From contig NC_060024.1 in assembly GCF_021134715.1 (NCBI RefSeq), positions 3,286,001 through 3,350,000 on the forward strand: a stretch of 64,000 nt of DNA. The letters run 5' to 3'. How positions within the stretch are numbered: position 1 is the stretch's first letter; each line of letters begins with the position of its first letter. This document shows positions 19,287 to 30,677 of the stretch, piece after piece. The notes beneath the pieces were generated by a model, which was not told the DNA's origin, made no database searches, and was given only the letters and a program-made list of their open reading frames with translations. This DNA is from Daphnia pulex (Eukaryota > Arthropoda > Branchiopoda > Diplostraca > Daphniidae). Both the position numbers and the translations under genes were made by a program.

Positions 19287-22200
19287 CTGAAACAATACAG
19301 AAATCAAAAGCGTATTTATATACATTTTTAGAATCATTTACACACCAATAAAGTATTTGAACACTTAACAGTAATATAAGAAGTTATATTTCATGATATA
19401 TCTATGTAAATTTAAATCGAAAAATTTTAAGAATTCGGGACGGAGTGGAAAAGAAGAATAAAGCTTTCTATTTTGACAAGGGGTCCGCAATTCAAACACA
19501 TAAAATGGGAATGTTTTGCAAAAATCTGTGCTTTGTGAAAGTATTCAAAGTAGAAATTTCTAGAACAAATATGATGCAAATATTCCTGCTGAATAAGAAA
19601 TGCTGTCTAGAAATATCTAGACTAAAAAACAACGAATTTTCAGAATATGGACGAGTAGATTACAGTAGATTAAAGCAGCGATTGAATACTTAATATGAGG
19701 ATTTTTTAATACTTAAAAAATTCATATCCTACTTTAATGTTTCTCAGAATACTGAAGTTTATTAGATTTTAGTAAACTTATTCCAAAATAAGTATGAAAA
19801 AGACAACATCAAGTATATTGAAAATTTGAAGTATTTTCGGGAAACATGCTGAAAGTTTTTTTGGTATTGTTTTAACACAAATGACGGGGTTTGAACATAG
19901 GCTACTTATATTTTAAATACTCTCTAATAAATATGACGGTAATTTTACCGAGTAACATCTTGGTAATCAATATCCAGACTTTAATGTCGGTAATTTTTTT
20001 CTGAGATTAAAATTGGTTCCATTTTCGATTAGCGCCTTTTTTGTTTCGGCCTTGCCCGTCCTCATACCAGATTTGCTCACACCTTTTTTTTCCCAAGGAC
20101 TGTCTGGGTTATAATCCTTCTTCAGGGTCAGAGAGGGAGAGATCCGAAATTTTAATTTTTCACCCATCCCCGATCCTGAATCTGTCCTTAATTTTATCGC
20201 GCCCAAAATGAGCTTCCTATGCGCATCTTCTGTGCTCTTCTTCTCTTTTCTATCATGTCCAAGTCTTTTACTTTACATTTCTGGGATCGAACACAAGTTC
20301 ATTCGCAGCTCACAGTGCTACAGACTGGGCTATCCCTGAGGTATATCCCTGAGGTACGAAAGTCCTTAAAAATATATAGGGTGTGGGGTATAGCGGGTAG
20401 GATAGTAGTAGCTAGTAATGAAATTCAGAGGGTTTAATGTCCATTATGTATTTGCTTATACGTTTCTTCCCTGAATGACCAATCGTCACCAAATTTTGTA
20501 CATAATTCTGTCAAAATTTAATACATTGCGTAGTGGGGTTTTCATTTGTTTTCATTACTGTTTTAAAAATTTAATTTGTGTATTTGTTACCTAGTTGGTT
20601 GCCGAATCCTAGGCAGCGAATTCGCTTTTTTTTCGTAACCTTCCAACTGTCGGTGCAGTGAGTGCTCAGCAGTGTAAACAAAAAGAAAAAAAGATTTGAT
20701 CTTCCCTAGCAAGACAAGTTTTTTCTGCTAGGGGAGTGGAGAGTATGTCTTATTTGATTTGATTTGGTTTTTAAGTTCTTGTTCGATTTCGTCTTTATTC
20801 TTCTTTTTACTTTGTATTTTCTCACTATTACTTTTTAAACTGATTTGTTTTATTATCACCTCTTTTTGTTTACTTTTTTTTATCTTGATTTTAATAAATT
20901 TGGTTGTCCAAGTAAAATTTCTATGCCTCCTTTTTTAACAGTTAGTCATCAACCAAGAAAATGAGGAACATTTTAAAAATGTTAGATTATACTCATTTTG
21001 AAGCTGTGGGTCATCTCTCCCTTCTTTCCCTGTAAGCTCCTCGGTCATCAAGATCTTCTTGCGGTCGTGAAGAGTTACCACCGATCTTCCACTTCCATTT
21101 ACCTCCGAAAGCTTTTAAAGAGTAATTTTTAAAAATGAAAAACATAATTTTCCTTTCCGACTAGATCGAGATTCGAACCCCAAACCCTACGAATGGCAGC
21201 CCGGCTTGATGACCTTTAGACCATCATTATTATATTATCGGAAGGGAAAAAATGGTATGATGGTAGCTCGCTATCTATTAGCCAAGACTCATGTAATGCA
21301 ACCTTTGACCGCATAATATAATTGTATTGTTACTATAGTAATAAGTGTTACTCTAACTTAATCTAAACATGAAGTGCGACGTGGGGTGGCGGGGTGAAGC
21401 CTCCGTCACAACTAAGTCGCACCACTCATAATATTGACAGATTATTAGTCAATTAGTTAATAAGAATCAATTAATTTAAGAGAATAAAGGGAAACAGAAT
21501 TTTCCAAACATAATAGTATGTATTAATCTACTATTTAAGCTTGATTTTCTGTCTCTTTAAAGTTTAAAAAAATTCCCGAAGGACATTACCGAAGGAATCT
21601 TGTTTATTGAAAGCTAAGACATGAAAGCTGGTAGAAATTAACACATAGAGAGTAGGGACTTTGCATGTTTCTGTTTCATTCATTCCTTACATTGATGAGC
21701 GCTATATCTCTTCACATCTTTATATTATTGGGGCATATTTTGGTATGACTAGTATGAGTATACGCAGACGTATGTTGATCTTGCATTAAAAACGACGAAG
21801 GAAGTTTAAACCCCCTAAGTATATTAAAAGTGATTAAAAGCGAAACTAACATAATGCTTTCTACTTTTTCTACATAGGTTTTTTCCACATTTTACCCTGT
21901 GTTTTATACGTAATCTAATTCTTGTCGTTCCTTTCCCTTCGTTACTTTTGCGCCGTCAATTTGTTTGATGACTTGACAGCCAAAAGAGGATAGGCGACAA
22001 TTTTACGCAACTTTTTTTGTTTTCCTCATCAATAACGAAATATGTTTTTTAAAAGTAGGTTTTTGGGGCGAAAAATCATCAAATAACGACATTTTTCAAG
22101 GTAATATTTTACGAAGATGTAATCTCGGAATTTTTTACGGACATATTTCTTAGAGAGTATATAGGCTTATATTAACCAAATCCTAAAATAGTCATTAAAG

Positions 22201-25200
22201 GCTACAATTACACTTTCAACCTTATATAGTAAATTTTTACATTATTCTAGAACATCAGACATGAAAAGGAGATGTTCTTAGGCACAAAACCTTATTTTTC
22301 TAAATTCTGAAAAAAGAGAGTGGTCCAAAAAATCTTAAAATGGTCGTTGCAGAATCCAAATAAACTAGAAACTTAGAAATAAGAGTATTCTTCATTCATT
22401 TACAACGTCAGTCATGTGACTAATGTATTTATTAGGCAGACAACTTCAGTTATATTCTGTATTCTGAAAACAATTTTTTTTAATGAACAACATCAGGTAT
22501 ATAGCTAACATGTTTTTTAAGGCAGAAAACCTCACGTAAAATTTATTCTGTAATTTCCAATTTTTGGGAACACTGTCAATTTTTTTCGTATTTCCATTCC
22601 ATCATTTCTAATCAAAGAAATGAGTGAAAAATGGATGCCTGCAGTTTTTACATATTGGTTAATAATAGGAAATAGCTATGAGGTATAGATTTATTGCTTA
22701 TACCCTGCTAGCACGACTGGTCTAATATCCGTCTATACGACGTATGTTTATTCATTCTTCGTCGTTTCTATTTTTCGGTCGAAAAAATACGACGATACTA
22801 CGGATTTTTCACGTCTTTCTTCGATGTTGTAATCTTGTCTACTTTGTATGAATTTTAACTGTCTAATAGACGTAATATTTTCACATAAACTGGATCTACT
22901 TTTCCTGGTTACAAATTACGTCCATTAGATGACCAAAGTGGACGATAAACGGAAGGACCTACAGTAGGCACCCAAAGTATCCGGACACCCGAGAGAACCC
23001 TATGGGAAAACGCTGTTTTCGCAAGGCGAAAAAGTAGTCAAATTTTCATTCGATTTGAATGAAAATTTTTCTGTAGTTTTTCTCGGGTGCCAGGAACAAT
23101 CCATTTTTTTAGAGTTTTAAAATAATGGAAATGGTAAGTTTTTGTTCGGAATTCCAAATGACGTCTAAAATGGATATCCTATATACGTTAAAAATCTACG
23201 TAGAAAGATGTGACTTTAGGACGGACATTCAACGTACCATGGATGACCAAAATGTAGCCTATATCCAATCGTCGAAAATGGATAGCAGGAATACGTTGTT
23301 GAGATGTAAGCGTAATCACAGGATAGATTATTATTGTAATTGAAAACTTTTTTGGCATGAAAGGAAGCTCAACAAACTTGCGTACAAATATAACAATCTA
23401 AAATGTAAATTATCACTAACAATTTCTAATATTAATTTCAATTTGATGGTGTTGTGGTTAGGGGCTTGGAGAATTACCCTTGAGTTTGGTGGTTTGCATT
23501 CCCTTCAAGGAGTAGATAGTGAGGGTACAACGACACAGAAAATCAACGCGCGAAGGGCGCTCGGATGTGTCCGCGAAAAAATAAGAGTTGTGTGACGTTG
23601 CGCAGTGGTAAAAAGTCAAACTAGATTTTCTGTGAAGTTCTACAAACACTATCTAGGGGAGACCGGGTCTATGTGTGACACGAGGCTAAAATTTACAGGG
23701 CAATTTTAATATGTGCAATTTGTTTAGAAATTATGAAATAAATACAGCATATTTTAAATAATGTTTTATTTATCCTGTTATTTTTTTTCTGATTTCTGAT
23801 TAATTTCTCGAGTTTTGTGGGAAAAAACCGAAAAATGGGAATAGGAAAAAAATTTAGGACGTTAAGTTTTCCATTTTTAAAATACTTTTATAAATATTTT
23901 TATAAAACCCAGATAGATATTGATATGGTTTTCTATGTAGTTTTAGTTGGTATTTTATTTTTATAAAAATGTGTTTCTAAGTATTTCATAATTTAGTTTA
24001 TTTGATGTTGTTTGGGTCCGGTTTAAATGGTACAGCCTTCTGTTGCCAGGTAAACGACCCAAAAAATATAAAAAAAAAAACGTCTTTACTTTTTTGATTG
24101 TATCTCCACTTACACTCAAAAGAATGAATAAAATGACAGTACTTTTGAAAGAGAAATTAATTTCCTTTTCACTAGTGCGTCTTTTAATAAATTTAATCCA
24201 TCCGTTGCAGAGAAAAATGTTGTCCCGTTTTTTCTCCTGGCCCTATTCCGTTTAACGCTAAAAAAATATTTTTTTTCTTCATTTTTCCTCTCGACATTTA
24301 ATGAAATAACTATTAAACAGAAAATGGAAAAATGACCTAATGTAAATAAATGCATAGGAATCACTCCTATACATTTACTTTTTCTTAATTCTTCTATTTA
24401 AAAAATTTGGCAGCGTAAAAAAATATTCCACATAACCCCGGTCTCCCCTACTCCGTGAATGGAATGCGATGTTTTCCCGGGCGAATAGAAGAGGGAAACG
24501 GGTTGATGAATCATGAAAGTTCCACGCTCATGGAATAAAGTGCCTAATGGACAATTTAATTAATAATCAACATCTCGATATCTTTATCGGAAATAAAAGA
24601 AATATGGCCACCGGAAATATCTCCACCTCCATAAGAAGAGCCCGGGGAAAAAATTTTGAGTTCTGATTTTTTTATTTACAAAAACATTATCAACCAATGT
24701 ATTTGTAAAAAAATATTTTGAAAATCTAGCCCCAGTAGCCTACTTACCTCGCAAATCAGCGAGACAGTTACAAGGCGGCTTATAGGTTTTCGAACATTTT
24801 CGAATACTTGCGGTGCCTACTGTATCTAGACATATGTCTCCTTTAAGAGGACGGTATTTCTTAGAGATTTTGACAACACATTTGTATAGACTATTATGTA
24901 CAAAGAAAAGGAAGGGAATTGCAATTTTTATTACAAATTATTTAACTCACTTTAATATTTGTCGGGCTGCTGTGTTGTAATGATGAACTTTCTCAGAATG
25001 AATTTTTGTATTATATGCATCATTAGACCCATAGAATTCAACAGTGGGATATTGATTCAGCCATATCACCCGACTGGCGCTGGCTAACTGACCAAGAATC
25101 GGGGCTAATTCATTCAGTCTCTTCGAGTAAAGCTGAAAATCAGCACCATATTGTTGCATCATGTGATAAACTTCCATACCTTTAATACAAAACTCATTTG

Positions 25201-28200
25201 TAAAATAGTTAATAAGAATAAAGAAGTGATAAACTAAATTCGTCATATAGGGGAGACCGGGGCTAGTTGGCACCCGGGATAAGTGGCCCTTTCCTGATTT
25301 ATATAATAAAAATGAAAATTAGGCTAATTTTAAGATAGCCAAATCGAGTAGATATATAATTAGCAGGTTTTCATATTTTTACGGATTGTTTACTATCAAA
25401 AGTGTAGATTTTAAGGTGTAAAAACTAATTTTTAGCATATACTAACCAACGCATAATTGCGTCTTAGTTAAATTTGAAGTTGAATTTGATCATTTCTGTT
25501 GAATTTGAGTTGAATCTGAAATACAAATCTGTACTTTACGATTGAACCGAAAACCAAACAAAATCACAAAGACAATATCTAACGATTGCTGTAGTGGTTA
25601 GCGTCAAGAGCTAATAATCTAGAATGCTAAGATTTTAGTCATGTTTTCTATTTTGCGAAAAAAGGAATTTTGTAGTCCTTTTTTCAAATATTTTTAACTG
25701 GTTAACGGTTTAGTACTTTTTAGTTATACACATTGTTTGATCAAATTTAAGGGTCTAAAAAATACCGAAAGTCAATTCCATCATAATTGGTTTAAAAAAG
25801 ATCAGGAAAAAATTGGTAAGCCATAACGAATTAAACACACTCAATGTTGAACGTACTTATTCATCCATACTCATACTTTTCAGTTGGGACTAATTTTTGG
25901 AGATTGAGATTTTTACTATTCAGCGATATGATAGTGACTATCTAGACAACGTAGTAACTAGTAACGATCATGCGGAATAATTTTCCGTTAAGATAGAATT
26001 GCAATAAAATATTTAAAAAATGAGTTGTAGATGATGATAATACGCATCTTAAAACAGAATTTCATGGTATAATATGAACGGTTTAGGACTAAAAAATAAA
26101 ATAAATTTTTCGTTTTGGTCGTCCTTCTTTGACTTTCGAATGAATTATCGGCTTTCCAGATTGATCCAAAATTATTTAAAAATATGGAAGATATTCTAAG
26201 TTATGTCCTCTTGAAAATTGCTTAGTCTGTTTAAATTTACAAGAGCTTAAATAAAACTTATGCAATAATATACTAAGAACCCTTAGTTGGTTGCACATTG
26301 ACTTCACAACTCCGGGGCTATTGTGCATACATGAAGTTCACATGGCAGCAGTAAAAATATTTGCGTTCGACTTGTGTCCAGTTTTAAATCACCTGCCATT
26401 ATTTTGTAACTTTTTTTTATTGATATTCCTTTGGGGGATTGCATTATTTTGTAATTTTTTCAATTTTTTGTTTAAATTGTCATTCAACGGTTTTCCTGTA
26501 AGAAATATAGGGTGCAAGAGACCCCGTCTGTATGAGAATTTGACCCCTGAGGCAGGGTCAGTTTTAAAAACATCATATTGTTAAAATATTTGGATATTTT
26601 CATCTGATTTAGTGACTGCTGAGATATTCTCGGATAAATACAACTTCCATTTTTTACATTCTTACCTAAGAACAACAAATTTGGTTTTTTGGATTGGTCG
26701 GATATTGACCATTGGCGTATCATCTCCAAGACAGTTTCATTGATAATTGGTCGCCATTTGAATGATACTTGAAGACTTAAAACGCTGCTGTAAACATCGA
26801 CGTCTCCATGAAATGGAGTCCAAAGTTTTGGAATTTGAAGTGGTTCTGTACTGCGATCGTAGTCTGGAATCAACTAAATAATAATAATGTGTATTAAACC
26901 ACCTATCCAATTAACAAAAATTATTCTATGAAAGAAAAATAAAGTAGACGACGGTTTGTCGTTCTTTCATCCAAATTAGGATCCGAGGGGTTGCCCACTC
27001 GAAAAATATATTCGTGCACCCCCATATTTTTGTCAAAAAATCAAAAAATTTTGAAAAATAAAAATAAAATAGAAATAAAATAAAAATAGGAAAAATATTT
27101 AAAAAAAAAATCAGCTGAAGATTTGAGTTTTTTTTTTGTTTTCCCACAAAATGTTCTCGTTTTGTGAAAAAATAGTAAAGAATTTTTGGATTTTCAAAAG
27201 AAAAACAAAATGTTAGGATGACAATTGAGTGTTGACCAAAATAAATGACAAAAATCACTGAACCGGCGGGATATCAATTGTTTTCAAGTAAAAAAAACAT
27301 GGTAAACCCCCATATTTTTTGTCAAAAAATATTAATTAATTCGGAAAAAATACAAAAAATTATAAAATAACTGAATTTATATTTTTTAATTCGTTCTCCC
27401 AAATAGCGAGGGGACAGCCGCCAGTAGGATCATTGGTCGCAGACGACTTGTCTATATGTATGGAAGAATTGCGCCGTACTTTTAGTAGTAGATAGCGATG
27501 CTCATCGATTCCCCAATTAATGAACCCAATAGGAGTATTTAATCAAACGTGTTTGTTGTGACATGCGTGATATCGACTATTCGATAAGCATTACCATATA
27601 CTACTACTAACAAAGTTACAGCGCAATTCGTCCATAATTATAGACTAGTCATATGCGATCATGTTGGATCATCTAGGAATACTCAATGGCAATGGAACAA
27701 AATATACCGGATGAATGCAGCCAAATCTACGCGTTCTGTGCCTTCACTTTAGACCGATGGGCAAGCTGTAGGCCTTCTTATATAGTCTAGCAGCCAGTAT
27801 TTTGAAGCCCGAGGTGCAGAAAACTCGTACTTCGGCTGTCATCCGCCATGAGCGCGAGAGAGAGTGATAAAAAATGGCGACTAGGCTTGGCCAAAATTGG
27901 CCAAATGGGCCCTTTTTTATAGATTACTAAAAACTCGGTCAATCAAATCCGGAAAACGATTTCCTTTTGGATTTGCATTTAGGGGTGACCAAGAAGCTTT
28001 TGGAAGAATTGTTTTTTTTTTATTTTCGTTTTTTTCCCCGAAAAGCGATGCCAAATACCCCCAAAATTGCCAAAATTTGAAAAAAACCCAAACTCTTATA
28101 TAAAATATCTCCCGAAGGGCAATGAATATATCACTTCTGAAAACACAGGCGAATCCGGATTTTAAAAAACCTTGATAGGCCTTTATTTTTTCAGATTTTT

Positions 28201-29281
28201 ACCTCCCATATCGGGATGGGAAAGAAGGGGGGTTCCGGGATTTTTATGTACTTGAGTGGTGGATTGCTTGTTAAAAGTTATGCACGAAATTAAAAGGGAC
28301 ATTTTAGGGGGGAGGGGGTACATTTACAAAGAAAATGGCAGCGCAAAACGGGAAAAAGGGTGAAATTGTCTACACCCGAACGTCCTTATACTGTTCAGGG
28401 GTATAAGACGCACATAGTTGCGCCAATCATGGTTTGAAAGCAAACTCATCCATGAGCTTGCTGATTTTTTTAGGTGTGATAACTATAACTGCTTAGTAGT
28501 AAAGTTAAAAAAAGGGTGGGGGAACGTAGTAGAGGCCATGTAAAAAGGGCCGAAAAACGGCCGGTAGATTATTTTGGGTTGGTACTGTAAGTTTGATTAC
28601 TTTAAAGCTTTCTGGGTTAGATTAGGTTATAGGTAAGAGTCTTAGGGGGTTGGGGTATGTTTTAATAGCGGTTTTTTTGTAGGGGAAGGTGAAATGTCAA
28701 CCCCCCCCCAGGAGAGGTTACGTTTGGGGGTTGTTATGTCTTTATATCTTTCAGTTAAACACACTTGCCTTCAGAAAATTGTAAAACTGTTGTCGAATTC
28801 TTGAATCACCCATGAACACAAAACTGAGCTTAGATAATCTTCGAGTCTTTGTTACACTCTCTTGGTGAAGAACATCGATGCAAGTTACAGCGCGTTTTAC
28901 GGTATAGTGTAACAGCCGACAAGAAGATCCCTTACGTTTTTTTGAAATCAGCACTCTATCTGTATTGAAGATTCTTCTTGCCCACTTTTCAAAATGATAG
29001 TATTGCTTAACAAGCAGATCATCTACACAAATGGGAAAAAAATTTTCTATCGATCTTGTCCTAAATTTTAATATTACACAAGATTAAGCATAGAATACTA
29101 AAATATATATTGAAGTCAATTGATCTTACGCAAAACCTGCCGTGGTTTCCTGGATCCTGACTATTCTTTCATTCAATGAGTAGAGCAATAACGAAAACAA
29201 ACAGCATAATATAATGTAAAAGAAAAATATGTAAACCAATACCGTCAATGGGCGACAATATCGCTGTTTCCGATGTTGCAT
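19037..29281 (-). CDS. CASD1-like SGNH/PC-esterase-type membrane protein, five exons, 376 aa
   Basis: Join of 29281-29130, 29060-28769, 26873-26666, 25179-24951 and 19286-19037 on the minus strand. These exons sum to 1131 bases, and every phase closes. The protein starts MQHRKQRYCRP and has a transmembrane anchor at about residues 12-36, predicting a luminal catalytic domain. Exon 2 ends with FMGDSRIRQQFYNFLK, the GDS nucleophile motif (Ser137), also preceded by paired Cys as in CASD1. Exon 5 carries CLDYIHTGY with the Asp348 and His351 expected of the Ser-Asp-His triad. CASD1 itself 9-O-acetylates sialic acid and has a large multi-pass acyltransferase part. This protein stops about 25 residues after the catalytic His, so it has only the SGNH part, and its substrate is unknown. 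AATAAA follows the stop at 19030-19035. Intron 2 uses a GC donor. Confidence 0.82.
20283..20333 (-). repeat. tRNA-derived SINE head
   Basis: On the minus strand TAGCCCAGTCTGTAGCACTG is followed by GTGTTCGATCCC, an A-box and B-box pair. It directly abuts the dispersed repeat at 20336 inside intron 4. Confidence 0.55.
20336..21610 (-). repeat. Dispersed repeat, copy 2 (partner at 8365-9780), in intron 4
   Basis: It is highly similar to 8365-9780 in the same orientation and includes the tRNA-like head at 21170-21232 (GGGGTTCGAATC on the minus strand). It adds over 1.2 kb to the intron of the CASD1-like gene. Confidence 0.75.
22706..23345. repeat. Composite repeat: CCCTGCTAGCAC element with a mariner-like end inside
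   Basis: ACCCTGCTAGCACGACTGG at 22706 matches the start of the repeat at 35530. 23140-23310 matches 35560-35730 in reverse (GGATATCC, ATCTACGTAGAAAGATGTGA, CCATGGATGACCAAAATGTA, ATCGTCGAAAATGGATAGCAGGAATACG). Between them lies TACAGTAGGCACCCAAAGTA at 22970, a Tc1/mariner-like end, suggesting an insertion into the older repeat. The frame 23125-23343 is inside the repeat and is not a gene. Confidence 0.6.
23346..23653. other. Intron 4 spacer with degenerate tRNA-like sequence
   Basis: GGTGTTGTGGTTAGGGG at about 23448 and GGTTTGCATTCCC at about 23490 resemble an A box and B box. Nothing else is visible. Confidence 0.3.
23654..24450. mobile_element. TIR element (about 797 bp) in intron 4
   Basis: Ends are TAGGGGAGACCGGGT and ACCCCGGTCTCCCCTA, a 14-16-bp inverted repeat with TA at both outer edges. 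The interior has only AT-rich spurious frames on both strands (24043-24255, 24116-24364). A second, mariner-like end (GGTGCCTACTGTA) lies at 24814-24826. Confidence 0.8.
24951..25179 (-). CDS. CASD1-like gene exon 4
   Basis: It runs from the acceptor TATTAAAG to the donor GTGAGT and codes for GMEVYHMMQQYG, LYSKRLNELAPILGQLA, RVIWLNQYPTVEF and HHYNTAARQIL. These match in order the CASD1 pattern of a helix with LAPLL-like repeats and an AYN-AA motif. The open frame continues upstream to 25273, but the splice site at 25179 restores alignment with exon 3. Confidence 0.82.
25249..26545. mobile_element. TIR-type element filling intron 3 (partner at 61985-62620)
   Basis: It starts TAGGGGAGACCGGGGCTAG on the plus strand and ends near AAGAGACCCCGTCTG. 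Its right half matches 61985-62620 in reverse: AAAATAAATTTTTCGT, AATAATATACTAAGA, AACGG-TT-TCCTGTAAGAAATA and GAGACCCCG. It occupies about 1.3 kb of the 1.49-kb intron. A degenerate tRNA-like box pair lies at 25585-25640. Confidence 0.7.
26666..26873 (-). CDS. CASD1-like gene exon 3
   Basis: Acceptor TTATTTAG, donor GTAAGA. It starts in phase 0 with LIPDYDRSTEP and contains VSFKWRP and KKPNLLFLG, positions that align with the beta-strand segments between the GDS block and the later helix in CASD1. Confidence 0.82.
26874..28768 (-). other. Intron 2 of the CASD1-like gene
   Basis: The AT-rich first part (26920-27390) contains two diverged copies of CCCCCATATTTTTTGTCAAAAAAT (27018 and 27308). 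28200-28700 is G-rich on the plus strand. No coding exon was found between the GC donor and the TTTAG acceptor. Confidence 0.5.
28769..29060 (-). CDS. CASD1-like gene exon 2 (GDS nucleophile block)
   Basis: Phase carries over from exon 1. It contains CVDDLL, SSCRLLHYT and the nucleophile motif GDSRIRQ. It ends AAG before GCAAGT, a GC-type donor with otherwise perfect donor context. Confidence 0.85.
29130..29281 (-). CDS. CASD1-like gene exon 1 (signal anchor)
   Basis: It starts with the ATG at 29281 and codes for a short basic head and a 25-residue hydrophobic anchor. It ends in phase 2 before GTAAGA. The next intron is only 69 bp (29061-29129), ending in a TTTAG acceptor. Confidence 0.8.
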
Positions 29282-29943
29282 TTGAATAAACTAGTTCAAT
29301 ACAGATTGTTGTTTTCAAAAATAAACAAATTCAGATAATAGCAATTTATTCTTTAAATGCTGGACGATTTTTTTCTACACTTATTCTTCAACTGGTATTT
29401 TTCTCAATAATTTACTAAACGTAGAAATGAATCAAATATGAATGGAAATAAATCCCTTTAAATTTAAATATGAATATAATCTTATTATCTGTTTCCTTGC
29501 TTTAAATACTAAAAAATTTTACTTTTAGCTCTTTCCACTCTCAGCGTATATGGAGAAATGATATTCTTACAGTAATTTTCTTTTTAAAAAAGTGTTTGCA
29601 ACAGAATTTGATGATAATAAAATGAATTGCGATACGATTGAGAAGGAGACATAAGTATGTGTTTTCAACAGAGAGGTTTGCCCTTCACTACCACGGTAAC
29701 TCAATCATATTTTAGTCACTACACATGTTTCTTAATATCATGGCTAATGTAGTCTTTGACTTTGCATCCATCATCACTCTAAATATCTGCAGCGCTACGA
29801 AAAAACTCAATCCAAAATAGGTTACTCGTGCTACTTCTAAGTTCCGAAAAGTGTACATAAAAAAACTAAAAGTTAAGAGGCAAAGAGAATGGTTTATGGG
29901 GGTTATCAGGCTACCTTTTTCGAAAATAAAAAAGGTACTCACA
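29282..29943. other. 5' flank of the CASD1-like gene; one unassigned minus-strand frame
   Basis: The promoter region has no clear TATA at the expected spacing. The minus-strand frame 29712-29942 codes for two hydrophobic segments and ends RNMCSD. It could be a last exon of a membrane protein gene lying upstream, but no supporting splice partner is visible. Confidence 0.3.
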
Positions 29944-30510
29944 TAGGGGTGACGCGTCCGGGTTGGCCTACTTTTTTAAATTTTCTCTCCTGTTTCCCTC
30001 CTTCAATACCTTTTTTATATCTTTTGGTATTAAAAATAAGAGCAAAAATTATTTTATCTTAAATATATTTAATGAAATTTTTATTAGTTATTATTTAAGC
30101 GTTATTGAATTTAGAAAACGAAATCAAGAATGTCCCAATATGCCTCAACAACGGGGCTAGTTGCTCTTCCCTGTAGTTTTTATGGGAGAACAGCCGATAC
30201 GATGGGACGATTGAAACCTCGATTTTGATAAAACACATCATAATAAGAACGATTTTTTTTCAGGGTGGTTTTAATCCAATTTCCTTTATTAGCTTTGAAT
30301 ATTTATAAATAATTTGAGTTCATTCAATAATTTAGTTATTCTCAGCAATGAAAATTTTACATATGCCAACTAGCCCTACGTTGACCGACACACTACGTCG
30401 TCTATCCAAAAATATATTTTACGCCACTTTAACTTTTTTATTTGTTTAAGCCTTTGCTTAGAGTCGATAGAGAACAAAATTCTCTATTTCACTTGTATTT
30501 TTAAATATTT
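29944..30510 (+). repeat. Dispersed repeat family C, copy 2
   Basis: It starts TAGGGGTGACGCGTCCG and matches 16004-16545 block for block, including GGGCTAGTTG, TGGGAGAACAGC and GAGTCGATAGAGAACAAAA. Confidence 0.75.
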
Positions 30511-30550
30511 TGTTATGATTAAAAAAAAAATTACCCAGAAAAAGCTTTTT

Positions 30551-30644
30551 TTCAAAATCTTCCTCAAGAAAAGTCAAAAAGTATTTTAATTTTTTTTTTC
30601 AAAATCTTCCTCAAGAAAAGTCAAAAAGTATTTTAATTTTTTAT
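30551..30644 (+). repeat. Direct tandem duplication, period 47 bp
   Basis: TTCAAAATCTTCCTCAAGAA through AAAGTATTTTAATTTT occurs twice with essentially no differences, which suggests a recent duplication by slippage. Confidence 0.85.
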
Positions 30645-30677
30645 CTTCAGGACGGCTAGTCAAATATTGTTTTTACT

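Noticed and set aside
24043..24364. Overlapping small genes on both strands in intron 4
   Set aside because: They lie inside a TIR element, are AT-rich and Lys/Phe-biased, and have no motif.
26484..26665. Continuation of the minus-strand frame below 26666 as coding
   Set aside because: A consensus donor follows FLG at 26661-26665, and the remaining frame falls into the intronic transposon.
28751..28768. Exon 2 extending to the stop at 28751
   Set aside because: The added residues have no counterpart in CASD1-like proteins, and the GC donor restores a phase-correct join.
29022..29130. An alternative exon 2 start at 29022 with a weak CAG/GTTTTG donor for exon 1
   Set aside because: It closes in phase but uses a poor donor, while GTAAGA at 29129 with the TTTAG acceptor at 29061 also closes in phase and keeps the conserved Cys.
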